A stretch of DNA of 64,000 nt, taken from assembly GCA_023078555.1 (NCBI GenBank), contig CM041196.1, positions 5,281,658-5,345,657 of the forward strand, given 5' to 3'. This DNA is from Ulva prolifera (taxonomy: Eukaryota > Chlorophyta > Ulvophyceae > Ulvales > Ulvaceae). Both the position numbers and the translations under genes were made by a program. Position 1 is the first letter of the stretch. The number at the start of each line of letters is the position of its first letter. This document shows, piece after piece, positions 43,001-55,189 of this stretch. The notes beneath the pieces were generated by a model, which saw only the letters and a program-made list of their open reading frames with translations, was not told the origin of the DNA and ran no database searches.

Positions 43001-46000
43001 GGCGAGGATGTGCACGACGCTGCCGGCGCGGTGGCGGCCCATGCGGCCGGTGCGCTGCACGCCGCGTGTCGGGCTCGAGCTGACATCGAGGCACACCACC
43101 AGGTCCACCTCTGGGATGTCCAGACCCTCCTCCCCGATGCACGTCGCCACGAGCGTGTTGACCTTGAGGTCGCGGAAGGCCTGCAGCACCGCCTTCTGCT
43201 CCTTCTGCGTCATCTTGGACTTCTTGTCCTTCGTGCCGCCCTGCCCCACGAACTTCCTGCACTGCGTGCGGTCCGTCTCACCATGGGCCGCTCTGCCACA
43301 GTCGTTGTTGGGGCGCTGTGTCAGAGAGATGACCCAACGATGCGGGAGCACCTCCACAGGCGTCGGCGGTGAGTCGAGCCTCGTGCAAAAGACGTGACTC
43401 ACGTGACGTGAGCGATGATGCAGGTGTGTGAGGAACAAGCAGGTGGTCTGTCGGAGGTTTGTGTGCCCATGGGAGTCTGTATATGGTGTCCAACGACTGT
43501 TGCCGGTCGACGACGGAGCATCTGCATGGTATGCTTCATTGGGCCTGCCCCACATTCAGCACATCGGAGAAGTGCAAGTTATTCAATTCACGACCAGACT
43601 TGCAAAATGCCTAAATTCCAAAATCGGCAACTGCCCAGGTAGCCAAGCGGCCCTGGCATCCCCAGCAGAGTCGCATCAGTGTTACTCGGCGTTCCTGACA
43701 AATTCACTCTGAGCAGAGACCGCGGTGAGTACGGCTGCGCAAGCCTCGGTGCTCAAGCGAGACGCCGTTGCCAGGGGCAGGCCCATGAGCGTACCTGGCA
43801 ATGACGACGTTGCCCTCCATGGCGTTCAGGGCTGTGCACATCTGCTCTGCTCCTTCCTTCAGGCTCGTGAACACCATCGCGCGAGTCGTCTGGCCCTGGG
43901 CTTTCATCTTCTTGAAGTGTGCCCTCAGCACCCTCTGGACCTGCTGCAGTTTCGGGTCGTCCGCTCCTGCGTCTGTCAGAAGCCTGAGGTCATCCCGGAC
44001 CTGCAGCAGCACATCGTGGTCCAAGCCCACACCGGAGTCCAGTTGTGCACATGGGCTGCAGTGTTCTGAGAGGCAGGCGCAGCAACATGCAACATGAATC
44101 CAGGACCTACTGTAGAAAATAAATGGGTGTAGGGTACACCATCTCGATGCATGATCACCATCAACCATGCAACATGCCCGCGACGCCCATTTTGGCTGTG
44201 CCGGCAGGAGCTCGGCATGCACTGGGGCGTCCCCTGCGCGTGTTGATGTGCTCACATGCACATCGGGAAAATCCAAAATCAGCCGGTCCCTGCCCATGCA
44301 CCAAATAGAGTGCTCTAGCAGGTCTGCATGCAACACTTGTAGCACAGACATCACTCATCTTGCACCCGGGCTGCAACAGTAGAAGTGACATAGAGACAGG
44401 CGATGAAAACAGGGGACCCAGTCTCGGAGCTCTACCCCACAGCAGCTAGGGACACGCACCTCACAGAGGTTAGGGAACATGGCGTCCAGGGCTTTGACGT
44501 CTTCCTCGGGATGGTGGCTCTCCCAGTGCCTGAAGCCCGCGGTGGCGCCCGTGCAGCTGAGTTTATTCATCAGCTCAGCAATGAAGCACGCCTGGCTCCG
44601 CACAGCCCAGAGAGCTTTTGTGCTCCTGCACTGACCGGCCTCGTTGAATCAGGCGTCCCTGTTGTGCTGCAGTTCCACAACATCTGCGGATTTGGGACAG
44701 GTATCGCTCCATGGCACATTGCATGTCGACGGCAGACCACGTTGTGGCCTGCCATGCTGTCGTGGTGTGGCCAGAAACATAGGGGCCGCAACAGACGACG
44801 AGCAGCACATGCATCTTGTTATGCCTTTGTGATGACACGTACATGCATACATATTCACAGGAAGATGCTATGTCCCTGGCTCAGCATGCGCAGGGTCAGG
44901 ACCCGCGCCTGCACAGTCAGCTGGTCAGGCATGCACCCAGGAGCTCGAGCCATCGCGCATTGCGCACCAGGCATCACAATGGCCACCAGCAACACGTACG
45001 TTCTACACAGACAGCAGGAGGACATATGCTACCGCCTCGAAACACACCTGGCACCAGCAGACGTTCGCGATCTGTACTGATTGGTGATCGTGAACGCCGA
45101 GGTGGTTGAAGTCGTGGTGTCGATAAGCCCTGCCCGTTCGAGGCGGGACAGCAGCTCGTTCTGAACCACCTTCAGCGCATCCTCGCAGCGCTGCACCGCG
45201 CCGGTGGACTCGACCACGATCCGCTCGCACACCCGCCCGTGGCGGTATTTCTTGACCTCGGGGTCCTCCTCTCCGAAAAACATGACCCGGGAGGCGCGCA
45301 CGTTCGAGATGACCTCCTGGATCTTCTCGCAATCGGAGCCGGGGGTCGCAGAGAGGCCGATGATGCGGAGCGCGGACGCACGGCGCGCGTAGATGCTGCG
45401 GATGGCACACACGATCGCCGCATCGCCGGTCGCCTTGTGGCATTCGTCCACCACGAGGCACACGAGGCGCTCTGCAGGGCACAGCTCCTTCGCGAGGTCG
45501 TTCTGCAGAACCTGCATGTACTGGGCTTGTTCAGGGGCCATCAATCGGCAGGAATGTTTTAGCAGCCCCTGCAAAGGTCGGACGTAGGGCCTGCCTCCGA
45601 GCCTGCATGTGGCTTCGACCCGTAGCGTTTACATTGTTCTTCTCAGTTGGACCCCAATTCAGAGATGAGGGCAAATCAAATGGAAGTGGACGAATGACAC
45701 TGCGCATGTGCACGTGTCTGAAGGACCGCCTCAGTGGCTCTGTCGATAGCCCTGCTGGGTCGTTCACTCAAACAGAGATGAAGAGCTACAAGGTGCCTGT
45801 GTTGATCGGACTGCACAGCCGTTGATGTTGCAGCACAGCTGTTGATATTGCTGCATGACAGTGAAACGGACGACACGTACTGCTCTACTGCAAGACCAAG
45901 CAGCTGAGCTTGCGGGGCAGCAGTCCACGTGGAAGGAATATGGTGTACATGATACAGGTGTGAACAGTTGCCAGCAATGCACAGGCACATCAAGGCCAGC

Positions 46001-49000
46001 GATGTGCCATCGCCCATCGACCAAATATGGCAAGGCGCCTGTTGCTGTACTGTATCGTTGCACTGAGCTGACAAGGCATGCAGCGACAGCCAGTGGGTGA
46101 CCTGTACCTGAGCAGTGCAGAAGAACACAGTCTTCTTTTCCCACAGTTCTCTCCGGGCCGCTGGCTTCATTGATTGCCCAGTCATTACCTCCACGCGGTC
46201 CTCTGGGATGCAGAGAGTCTGAAGGCAGGCCTGGCGCTGCTGCTCGACCAGCGGCCGTGTCGGCGCCACAAACACGACCTTACCCTTCGGAAACCACCTG
46301 CACAAGTATTCGAGCTTGATGGAGAGCAATTTACTGATGCAGTGCGCTTTAATACAATATGGTATTGACAGTATAGACACGCCCTTGGCCATGCAAGGGA
46401 GGCGACGTTCAAGCACGGATACTGTCAGCGGAGATGCGGCTACGCCGCACGTGCTTGGCCTCATACCCGTCTGGTCCTCCCCATTGCAAATGAGGACTAA
46501 TCCAACATCTACGTTCACAAACATGATGCCACCGAAAAGCCCTGTCAGAGACCCTCAGTGGCTGGCACAAGTAATCCTTGCCACAAACCTCTCTCAGGAA
46601 GAATCACAGGCTACCGTCACACAACGGCGGGCGCATGTTTGGTGTTGAGGGAAGGGCTGGAGGCGGACGGGTCACACCTGATGAAGTTGAACATGATCAC
46701 AGCAGCTATCAACGTCTTCCCGAGCCCAGTGGGCAGAGCAATCAATGTGTTCTCAAACAGCCCAGCCTCTGTCATTTTGACTTGATACTCACGAACTTCC
46801 TTGTTTGTGGGGTACGCCCAGTACGTCAGCTCCTCTGCGCTACCGAACGGCACTGCAGCGTTGCCGGAAACAAGAACAGGCGGGACCTCATGTGTTCCAC
46901 GAACGCCCTGCAGCTCTGGCGTGCTGCCCGCCCTGGCTAGCGAGACAGTTCCAGCTGATCCAGCTTCAGGATGGCCATCTGATGCTGCGGTCCCAGCAGC
47001 CTGTGAAAACGGCAGCGTGGCTTGAAGAAGGGGTTTTGATGGCGCCGCGGACGGGAGAGATCGGGATGTGGAGGCATATACAGCATGGGTGGTCGACGGA
47101 GCATCGACACCTTGGCCTGGTGCTTTGACCGGAAGCATGCGCTGCATCCCAGGCTGCTCGGACCTGTGATGCGATGGCGGTGCAGTTTGTGGTCGTACCG
47201 CAGGCTGGGCATTCAGTTGCGGCCTGGCAGGCATTTGCTGAGGCTGCTTTGGCCGCGGCTGGTTCCATGGCTGGCTGGCCTGAGGTGGATGTGTGGGCAG
47301 CTGTGATTGTGGCGCCCATGGCCTCGGCCCGGGCTGGTGTTGAGCTGCATGCATCTGTGAAGCTGGATCTGGCTGCTGCTGGCCTTGGTGAATCGGTCGC
47401 CAGGATGGGGCAGGCTGCTGGGGTTGAGGAAGCTGCTGGCCTAGACAATGTTGAGGGCGTGGCTGCTGAAGGCCTGGCTGCTGAAGACCGGACTGCTGTG
47501 GGGGCAGCTGCTGTGCAGGGGCCGGTTGATGCGGAGGTTGATGCACCTGCGGCTGTTGCGGGCGCGGCTGATGGCCGGGCGGTTGCTGTGGGCTTGGCTG
47601 TTGTGTTGGAGTTTGCTGCGGGCGCAGCTGCTGTGCAGGGGTCAGCGGATATGGAGATTGATGCACCTGCGGCTGATGGCCAGGTGGCTGCTGTGGGCGT
47701 AGCTGTGGAGCAGAGGTCCGCTGAGGGCGTGGCTGTTGTGCGAATGGCTGCTGCGGGAACTGCTGCTGAGCACCTGCCTGCTGCAGGCGAGGCAGTGAAG
47801 TAGATGGTCGATGCAGGTGTGGCCGCTGTTCAGGGCACTGCTGCTGACCCTGCGGGCGTGGCTGGTAGCTAGTCAACTGTTGAGGACGTGGCTGCTGTGG
47901 TGCGCTTTGCTGAGGGCGTAGCAATTGCGTAAAAGCCTGCTGCGGGCGAGGTTGCTGGGTCATCGGTTGTTGAGGTCCTGACGACTGCATTGAGGATTGC
48001 TGGGGGAGCAGCTGAGCAGCAGCTGCGTGTTGCGGGCGTGGCTGCTGAGCTTGGGTCTGCTGTGGTTGTTGCTGCACTACAGCCGCATGCTGTGGGCGCG
48101 ATTGATGGAATTGCGGCTGTTGCGGGCGTGGCTGATGAGTGGCGGTCTGGTGTGGGCGTTGCTGCTGAACGGTCAATTGCTGGGGGGTTCGCTGCTGAAC
48201 ATTCAAGTGCTGCGGTCGAAGCTGATGTTCACTCTGCTGTTGAGGGCTTGGCTGCTGCGTGCAGACCTGCTGTGGCAGTGGCAGCTGGGCATGTGCCTGT
48301 TGCTGGCGCGGCTGCTGAGCAGGTGCCTTTTGTGGGCGCGGCTGATGAACTTGTGGCTGTGGCAGCGACTGTGGCTGCTTCATTGTTTGTCGACTTGGCT
48401 GAGGACCCTGTGTAACTGAGATATACGGCTGTGTTGGCTGCTGCCATGACTCCTGCGCTTGTGGAGCCGGATTGTGAGGAAATCGTTGGTTCTGATAGGA
48501 GGACAGATGTGTCGGGACCAGGTTCTGGCGACCTTGTTGCATGAAAGGAGGATTGCCAGCGACCGAGTCAGTTGGTGCAGTTGGATGCTGCTGCCGATAC
48601 GCGCCACACTGAGCTGTCGTTGGTCTTGCAGGGACAGCTTTCGCCTGAGTCTGCTGATTATGGGGCAATGGCTGCCAGAACGGCTGCTGCTGTTGCATCG
48701 ACCCAGCCGCAGTTGCTGGAACACTGCATCCAAACCTGGGCCCGGTGACACCAGGCGGTCCACATGAGGATCCTGCAGTGAATTGAATTGTAATTGGAGA
48801 TTCAGAAAGGTTGCCAGTGTTGATGAGAACAGGGGCACTTGTGTGAGAACGCACCTGACACACGAGAATGTGGCATCTGGAAATGCCCGGGACCAGTGGC
48901 ATTGAAAACATGGCTGGCCGAGTCAGGCTGCATTGGCCGGGGATGGAAAGCAGGGTTCCATGCAGCATGCGAAAGGTGGCCTTGACACACAGCATTCTGC

Positions 49001-49533
49001 TGGAAGTTTGCGACAACCTGGGGTGAGATACCAGACTTCGTTGCAGGACCCGCTGTGTGTGGCATGAATAGTCTCGCATTTGCGATACGGCCATTTTCTG
49101 TAGAGGGATTCGTGGGGTGGGTGCTGGACGGCTGCAGCACTTGCTTTTGCACAGCCGGATCCGAGATGGACGCTGGCATCACGGACGTACCAGTCTGAGC
49201 AGTCGGACCCGCTGGTCTGCAATCATCATGTCGCGATGCTACGCTAGAAATCATCTGGTTTCCTCCGCCCCGTTGAGAATATTGCTGCATCTGTGCGTCC
49301 CTTTGAGGTGCTCCTTTGTGCATGCTAACACTGCCACAGGTTTGAACGCCGTCTGCTGCTAATCCTGCCGCAGCGACCGCTGGACCGCTTGGATTATGAT
49401 TAGACGGAGCATTGATTTGGAATTTGGCAGCGACTTGAGGTTGACATGCCTCAGGTGGGAGATGCCGCGGGCCTTGCTGTGCATTTGCGATGCGCGAACC
49501 AGAGTTTTCTTTGCTTGAACCATCCCTAAACAT
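37010..49533 (-). CDS. FANCM: FANCM-type DNA translocase (MPH1/FANCM DEAH-family helicase), very large
   Basis: Predicted ATP-dependent branch-point translocase acting at stalled forks and limiting crossovers. Ten exons chain without a phase break: 49533-48855, 48772-46678, 46297-46108, 45511-45078, 44625-44460, 44000-43795, 43256-42962, 42557-41981, 41646-37597, 37452-37010, totalling 3,044 residues. Residues 1 to about 870 are Gln/Pro-rich with imperfect QQPRPQQ-like repeats. The helicase starts at YWAYPTNKEVREYQ. Motif I is LPTGLGKT (about 906), then WFPKGKVVFVAPTRPLVEQQ. Motif II is VVDECHKA (DECH rather than DEAH), motif III LSATPGSD. Later come TRAMVFTSLKEG, GEEGLDIPEVDLVVCLD and motif VI VQRTGRMGR. 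Exon 9 encodes 1,350 residues, Ala/Pro-rich. Exon 10 ends with an acidic stretch, GFIVST and DERAMYMRSLHTPE, resembling the conserved FANCM C-terminal motif. No ERCC4 nuclease-like domain is visible. Most known FANCM proteins are 1,300-2,050 residues. Confidence 0.9.
46900..48700. repeat. Imperfect CAG/CTG-rich coding repeats of the FANCM N-terminus
   Basis: Plus-strand pattern of GCTGCTGTGG/GCTGTTGWGG with interruptions, encoding Gln-Gln-Pro-Arg-Pro-type units on the minus strand. Long Leu/Ala/Val-rich frames on the plus strand here are complementary shadows. Repeat boundaries are approximate. Confidence 0.7.
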
Positions 49534-50728
49534 CTCTCAAATCAGAGCATTTCCCAATGCCAAACTGTCGAGGAGAAACGTTCTTCGCTGCTTCGGCAGT
49601 ATCCGAAGAGCGATGGAGACTTTCGGTCACAACCGCGGCACACAGACCCACTCCAAGTGCCTGTGGGCAAATAGACTCAGCGTAATATGATAGAGCATCG
49701 CTAGAGTACAAATGTGTGGTGATTTTGGCCAAGCTCGACTGCATATCTGGCTTCAATTTGCGGAATCATGGCATTCATGTGCTGTCCCTTGTGCTGTCCA
49801 GAGCAACACGATTGCATAGCACGAACATAAGAATCACATAACACGTCTGCGGCATGACATTCGGCTGCTACGTGCTCTTAGCCGCAATGTTGGTTTTCTT
49901 GGCGTTGACATTTGCGGCCCGTGAACTGTGCGGTGACCAGCTTCGATATCACGCGACATTTTCGCACCCCTTTGAGTGGTAGTGATGCGATGTAACAACA
50001 CGAAATGCTCGCATGAGTACTTGCCGTACATGCAGAAGGCTCAAGCAAGCGCGACAGGACATTGCATCGGTATACCGGATCTGTGTTGTGCGGTTGCACG
50101 GCGACCTGCTGTTTAGACGAGTTCACGCCTTCACATACGACACCGCAACTTAAGCATCGTAATGAGTCGTGCTCGTCGTGGTACCTACTGTCTCACGGTC
50201 TAAATGATGTCTCGAGTCGCTGTTTCGATGTTGTGGCTGGCAATGGCATTTTGATTGAATATGGAGGGGCACCCGATGCCACGCCAACCACTCGCGAAAC
50301 TTCCCGTCAATCGCTGATGATGTGTCAAGTTCTTCTGTCTGCCCCGGCAGTGTTCCTGGGATGCGGCATGCTGGCCGTAATTGCCCGCATTTCTAAGCCG
50401 TTCGCAAACAGAGTCAATCCCTCAAGCAGTGGTGCGCTGATGTCCCTGATGCTCCTATGTTGAGCGGAGAGCAGACATCCATCTGTTCGATAAAATGACG
50501 CGCTGGACTCCAGGCTAAGCCTTCACATGCCGGGTGTAGGGTGAGGTTCACGGGGAGTTCGTCCGCAGTGTGACAGACATGCCGAGCAAATCTGTGCGGG
50601 CAGCATGTCAATTCTGTGTGTAGCTCAGATGCAGGTCTTTATTCAGTGACAAGCGAATACATTGAAGCTTCGAGCTTGTTCAGGTTGGCAGATGTCATTG
50701 GCACATGTCCTGAAAGAAACACATCAGC
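49534..50728. promoter_or_regulatory. Intergenic region of a divergent pair (FANCM / coiled-coil gene)
   Basis: About 1.2 kb between the start codons of FANCM (minus) and the coiled-coil gene (plus). Frames inside it (50062-50463) have no domain. Both promoters should lie here; no specific element is identified. Confidence 0.35.
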
Positions 50729-52957
50729 ATGTTGAAATCATGGTCACCTTCGAATGCAGGAAGCGGTATGACTACATCTACTTGCAACACCCAGTCAGAC
50801 CACCTTGTGTTTATGCCGAGCGGAGCGTCCAGCATGGATCTAACAGAAGCATCGGTCTCAAGAGATCTCACACTCTGCTCCTCCCCAAGTCCTGTACAAA
50901 GTGAAACTCGGTGTCTCCAAGGTTCTGCTGACTCATCCCCGTCCAGCCCGCCCAGTGATGAAACTGCTTCATGCATTGCCGCAGATAGACCTGATACAAT
51001 CAGCGAACCTTCAAATTGCAAGCTCTACAAAACTGCACAAAGCATGCCTGGGTCCCTATCGACCACTTCTCCAACCTCTCCGACGTCTGCCATGAAAGTG
51101 AATCCAGATAGTCCTTCCAGCACCTCATCCTCAGTGCTGGGCAGCGCTGAGCAGCAGGAGAGCCCACGTGGGCAAAGCTCTGATTGTCACTCGACAGCTT
51201 CCTCAGAAAAACCGCAACAACTGCCGAGTCAATGCGTAGGGCAGCTTCAGTCAGATTTGGGTGAGGATCTGGCGGCAAGACTGAAAGACAAGCAAAATTT
51301 ATGTCAGGTTCTGGCGATACAGGATCCAGCCGCCACCGTGCACACTCACCATCCGGGTATGTATGAATAAAAAAGCTTCTTGAAGCACATGTGCTTGCAT
51401 CTTCACCTGTCAGGGCGCCTGTACTATCACATCTGGAGGCCTGCTCTGCATCGGCGCATTGACTGGTTGTTCTTGTCTGCAGCTGCGTGTGCTGTTGATG
51501 ATGGGCCTGTCGAAGGCGGGGCAGTGGCCCACGGCCCAAGAGGCCCTGCCAGGAAAGAAGCACGAGACCGTGCGGACACAATTCATCAGGATGGCACCTG
51601 GGCGCTCAAGCAGGATCAGGAACGTGGCGCAACACAATTGAGGCAGGAAATATCAGACCTTGCTGCACAAGTGCAGATGCTTGTGGGCATGCTTCTTGAT
51701 GCCAGGAGCAGGGAAGCGGACCTGGAACAGGCCCAACGGGAGTGCATCGCAGAGGTGACTGCTGTCAAAGAGAGCATCCGTGTCGAGTCTGAAATCTGCA
51801 GCACAGCCGTAGAGCAGGTCCTCCTCTGAAACATTCATCAGTACAGTGTCTGCATTCCGCCTGTTGTGCAGTAGATGGTCTGCAGCAGGTTGAAACGGGA
51901 CTGGGTGCAGGTACTGCAAGCTCGAGGTAGAGATCACAAAGAACAAAAAGCCCAGTGTTCATCAGGCTCAGGCCAAGATGCAGCGAACGGTCCTGCAGCC
52001 TGCAGTAACAGCGTCTGTGTATCCGAGCAACAGCAGAAGTTGGACATCTGCACCAGCCTCGCCTGCCGCATAGAATACACACCAAACAAGCCGGACAGAT
52101 CGTCTCAAGGCGCGAGCCAGGAATCGCAGTGCCTGTGCTCCCGCATAGCTGTGCTGGAGGCTGAGGCCACTGCTCAGCGCCTCGCAGCAGAGGCTGCATG
52201 GCGCTCCAACTCAGCTCTCAGCCGCAGGCTGTCTGAATTGCTTGGATCGCCACCTTGCAGTGCCATTGACGACCACCTGGTGCACTCCCCACCTGTCAGG
52301 GCACATCTGTCGCAGAGCGACTGGCGCTCCACAGCGCTGGGCTCTGTGGGCAACGCAGAGGCAGACGAGAGGCTCCTTGGAAACACCTGTAGTGATGTCA
52401 CCCACCTGGTTGCCACATCTGGTCAATTCTCATCTGCAGCTGTAGCAGTTTGTGATCGCAGGAGACCTGCTGGATCACCAGGCTGCAGCGTGCGAAGTTG
52501 CCAGACGCCTCGAGAGCTTTCAGGCCAGCCGCAACCTCACCGCGGGCTGTCTGGAGCGCCGCAGGTGCCAGCGAGTGGTCCCTGTCAGCAACTCTATGGC
52601 CTGACAACACCTCCACTTCAGAGAGTCGCTGGTCTACTGGTTCAGGATTCGCAGGTTGGAGGGCATGGGCGGGCAGCAGGGCGATCGACGCCATCGGGCT
52701 GCTTGCGACGAGCTGCGACAGATCCACTGGCAGGTCACAGGTCACCCAGCTTTCGGCAATCACAAAGGCTGCCTCCTGCGTTGCAGTGCCTGCCTGCACA
52801 CATGCATCGATATGCTCCACCGAGCATCCTCGCTGAGCTTGCGCCAGTTGCCTCTCCCGTCAGTGCTGGTCCGGATGCACGCTTGACTCAGCAGGCTGGG
52901 ATGTACCTTGCCGAGAGGTCTTGTCCAAGGCTGTATGCGGTGTGCCCGCTGTTGTAG
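50729..52957 (+). CDS. Coiled-coil protein of unknown function
   Basis: Six exons (50729-51356, 51483-51817, 51911-52421, 52462-52564, 52655-52733, 52787-52957) join with matching phases (1, 0, 1, 2, 0) to 1,827 nt, or 608 residues. The first 220 residues are Ser/Thr/Pro-rich and probably disordered (SSPSSPPSDETASC, TTSPTSPTSAMKVNPDSPSS). Heptad-like charged helices follow: TQLRQEISDLAAQVQMLVGM with READLEQAQRECIAEV, then RIAVLEAEATAQRLAAEAAW and NSALSRRLSELL, then ACEVARRLESFQASRNLTAG and RAACDELRQIHWQ. There is no signal peptide, membrane segment or catalytic motif. Such organisation is common in structural or scaffold proteins, but I do not assign a family. The phase-consistent chain is the main support. 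The start at 50729 is the first ATG in the frame. Confidence 0.62.
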
Positions 52958-53557
52958 CTCTATTGGCAGCGTTTAGTGTGATGCTGGAATATGCTGATGA
53001 CGGAGATCCTGGCATGCACACTAGAACGGCGCATCACATTGTGGCTGGCTGAGAAGCTGTTGATCAGCCTGGCGCAGTTGCAGATCACTTCCAGATAGCC
53101 CATGAGTTTTGTATCAAACATACCTCGAGTGGAACGCTTTGAGCTGGGTGACACCGGCTTGGACTGGCTTGCAAGACGTGAACACCTGAGCACAATGCTT
53201 TGCTACAGGGTACAAATTCGCAAGCTGGCACAGACTTCGTCAGGTCTCCGTTTGGATCAATCATGGGTAGCTCCGTGCAGCACACACAAGCTGCAGTATA
53301 GGTTTCGAGACAAATATTGGCAAGTTCCACTATGAAGGTCTTGAGAGGGGCGCACAAGTGTCCCCAGGAAGCCTCACTTTACAACAATTCAGCGCCGAAC
53401 AGCCCAATTCAGCAGTGTGTGGAGACTGCAGCCATAGTTGCTCATTCATGTACAACAGTCATGTACAGGATCTCGCATATGTCCAACGATTATCCGACAT
53501 CATTTAGAAAACCATATCATTGCTCACAATATTCGGCCGAGCCTATCCTAACAATCA
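52958..53557. other. Intergenic stretch between convergent genes
   Basis: 3' flanks of the coiled-coil gene and the DUF1997 gene. Short frames on both strands with no recognised domain. A TTACA (TGTAA on the minus strand) lies at 53379-53383. Confidence 0.4.
53379..53383 (-). terminator. TGTAA polyadenylation-type motif after DUF1997 gene
   Basis: Minus-strand TGTAA about 175 nt downstream of the stop at 53558. Confidence 0.45.
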
Positions 53558-54308
53558 TCACACTTTCATTCCTTCCATATCCTGAACCATCTTTTTCGCA
53601 AAAGTGTCCATCAACGGGCCCAGCATGGCAGACATGACCGCTGAGCCCATGCCTTCCATGATCGGTTTAGGTGTGAGATTGAACGGGAATGGCATATCGA
53701 CTTTGAGATCAACCAGTGCCTCTGCTTCCACCTCATTGCCTCGTCCTCGTAGCGCCTTGACACTGACAATGGCATCCACGTCATACCTTTCGTTCAGGCC
53801 CATTCGCTCAATTTGTTCAGAAGCCTCGACGGATACCTGTTTGGTTGTGACGATCACTGACTCGGTGCTGGTTGCAACATTGATGTCTGCAGTTGGCCTG
53901 CACGCGCCATGATGGTGCTCCACTTGAAGGGACGTGCCAAATAAGAACATGCTGCGTGGACGCGTGCATTATATTTCTGGTGGCCACATACTTGATGAAT
54001 ACATCCGAGAACTCCAACTTGGGAACTTGCATCTGCCATGCCCCGGTGTTTGTGTCCACGGCCACTAGTTGAGCACCAAGCGGTAGGTCCAGATTCTGCA
54101 GATAGTCTTGTGCATTTGCATTATACACTGGGATTGCGTCTGCATTTACGATCTTGTATCTCTTCTTCCAGGTTGACTTGATGTTGACGACGTGCTGACC
54201 ACTGGTCCGAATGCCATTGGCTCGCGTGACCACCGCGGACCGACCACTGGCACGGCGTCCAGTAGAGTGGATGACTTCTGATGCAGGCATCGACACTACA
54301 GAACACAT
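53558..54308 (-). CDS. DUF1997 (SRPBCC-like) family protein, probably plastid-targeted
   Basis: Two exons (54308-53992, 53897-53558) join at FI-K-PTADINVATSTESV to give 218 residues. The leader MCSVVSMPASEVIHSTGRRA is short, basic and Ser-rich, compatible with a plastid transit peptide. The body has alternating beta-strand-like segments (GQHVVNIKSTWKKRYKIVNA, GAWQMQVPKLEFSDVFI, ERYDVDAIVSVKALRGRG). It ends with the family hallmark: EALVDLKVDMPFPFNLTPKP followed by an amphipathic helix (MSAMLGPLMDTFAKKMVQDM). DUF1997 proteins are widespread in cyanobacteria and plastid lineages; a lipid- or pigment-binding pocket is often proposed from the START-like fold. The intron is short (94 nt) with a strong GTATGT donor. 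Function is unknown. Confidence 0.75.
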
Positions 54309-55189
54309 ACGGATTTGCGTGCAGGTTTGAGATGGTGTGTCCCGCTGGCTACACTAGTACTGAAAGCCGAAGTGAGCTCACCGCTGAAACAAGATATACT
54401 CAGTCCTCACGCACATGATCATCCCATAAATCTGTAGTGAGCATTGCATAATGTGTTCATCACATGCACAGCATCAGAAGCCATGGAGTTCGAGTCGAGG
54501 ATTGTGGCGTGTGGGTGCACATGGCCATGGCGCGCGCGGGTGTTGACCTGCGCACGCAGAGACGGCGCAAATCCGCAGGAAAGTTCAGTGCTCGATTGGC
54601 TCCGCAACAGCGGACACCGCTCCACCAAGATTCCACACCGGCAGTTTAAGGGCTACATAAACATCGCATGTCTCAAGTTGCCGACTGTGAACTCATCCCT
54701 TCGATGCCTGTGAAATCGTGAAGGCCGTACCGTTAGGCACATACCACATGACACCGCCTATGCCCGCGATTCATGTTGAATTGTATCGCTCATAGAACAA
54801 ATCTTTTGTGTTTGCGACAGACAGTTCCTTGGGCACCGGCTTTAAGGAGGGTATGTCCCGATCGCGGGCTGACTGTATTCGGAGCTGTTGGACACGCGAC
54901 ACACCATTGCTCTGTACAGCCGTGCAAGAACACACGATATCATGTATTTTGATAGTGTGTTGACATAGCAGCTGCTTAAGCTCTACGTAGTGATGTCGTG
55001 CGATCAGTATCACATCCACGGGACTGCGCAGCTCCTAGGGACGGCTTGCCTGCTGTCGCAGTAACGGATATGCTGTGATGCTGTATATATCGATCGAAAT
55101 TAATTATCATGTATGACATCGACTTAGTACGATTTGCGGCATAAACGATGGATTACAGGAAGCGCTAGTGCGTGCAGCAAAGCCGCAGG
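54309..55189. promoter_or_regulatory. Intergenic region of a divergent pair (DUF1997 / Ap4A phosphorylase)
   Basis: About 0.9 kb between start codons on opposite strands. Frames inside are short. No specific promoter motif is recognised. Confidence 0.35.

Noticed and set aside
47174-48415. Plus-strand frames rich in Leu, Ala and Val
   Set aside because: They are complements of the CAG/CCA-type coding repeats of the FANCM N-terminus, not genes.
52398-52820. A 140-residue minus-strand frame with protein-like composition
   Set aside because: The plus-strand exons 52462-52564, 52655-52733 and 52787-52957 join in phase with upstream exons, so this frame is antisense.
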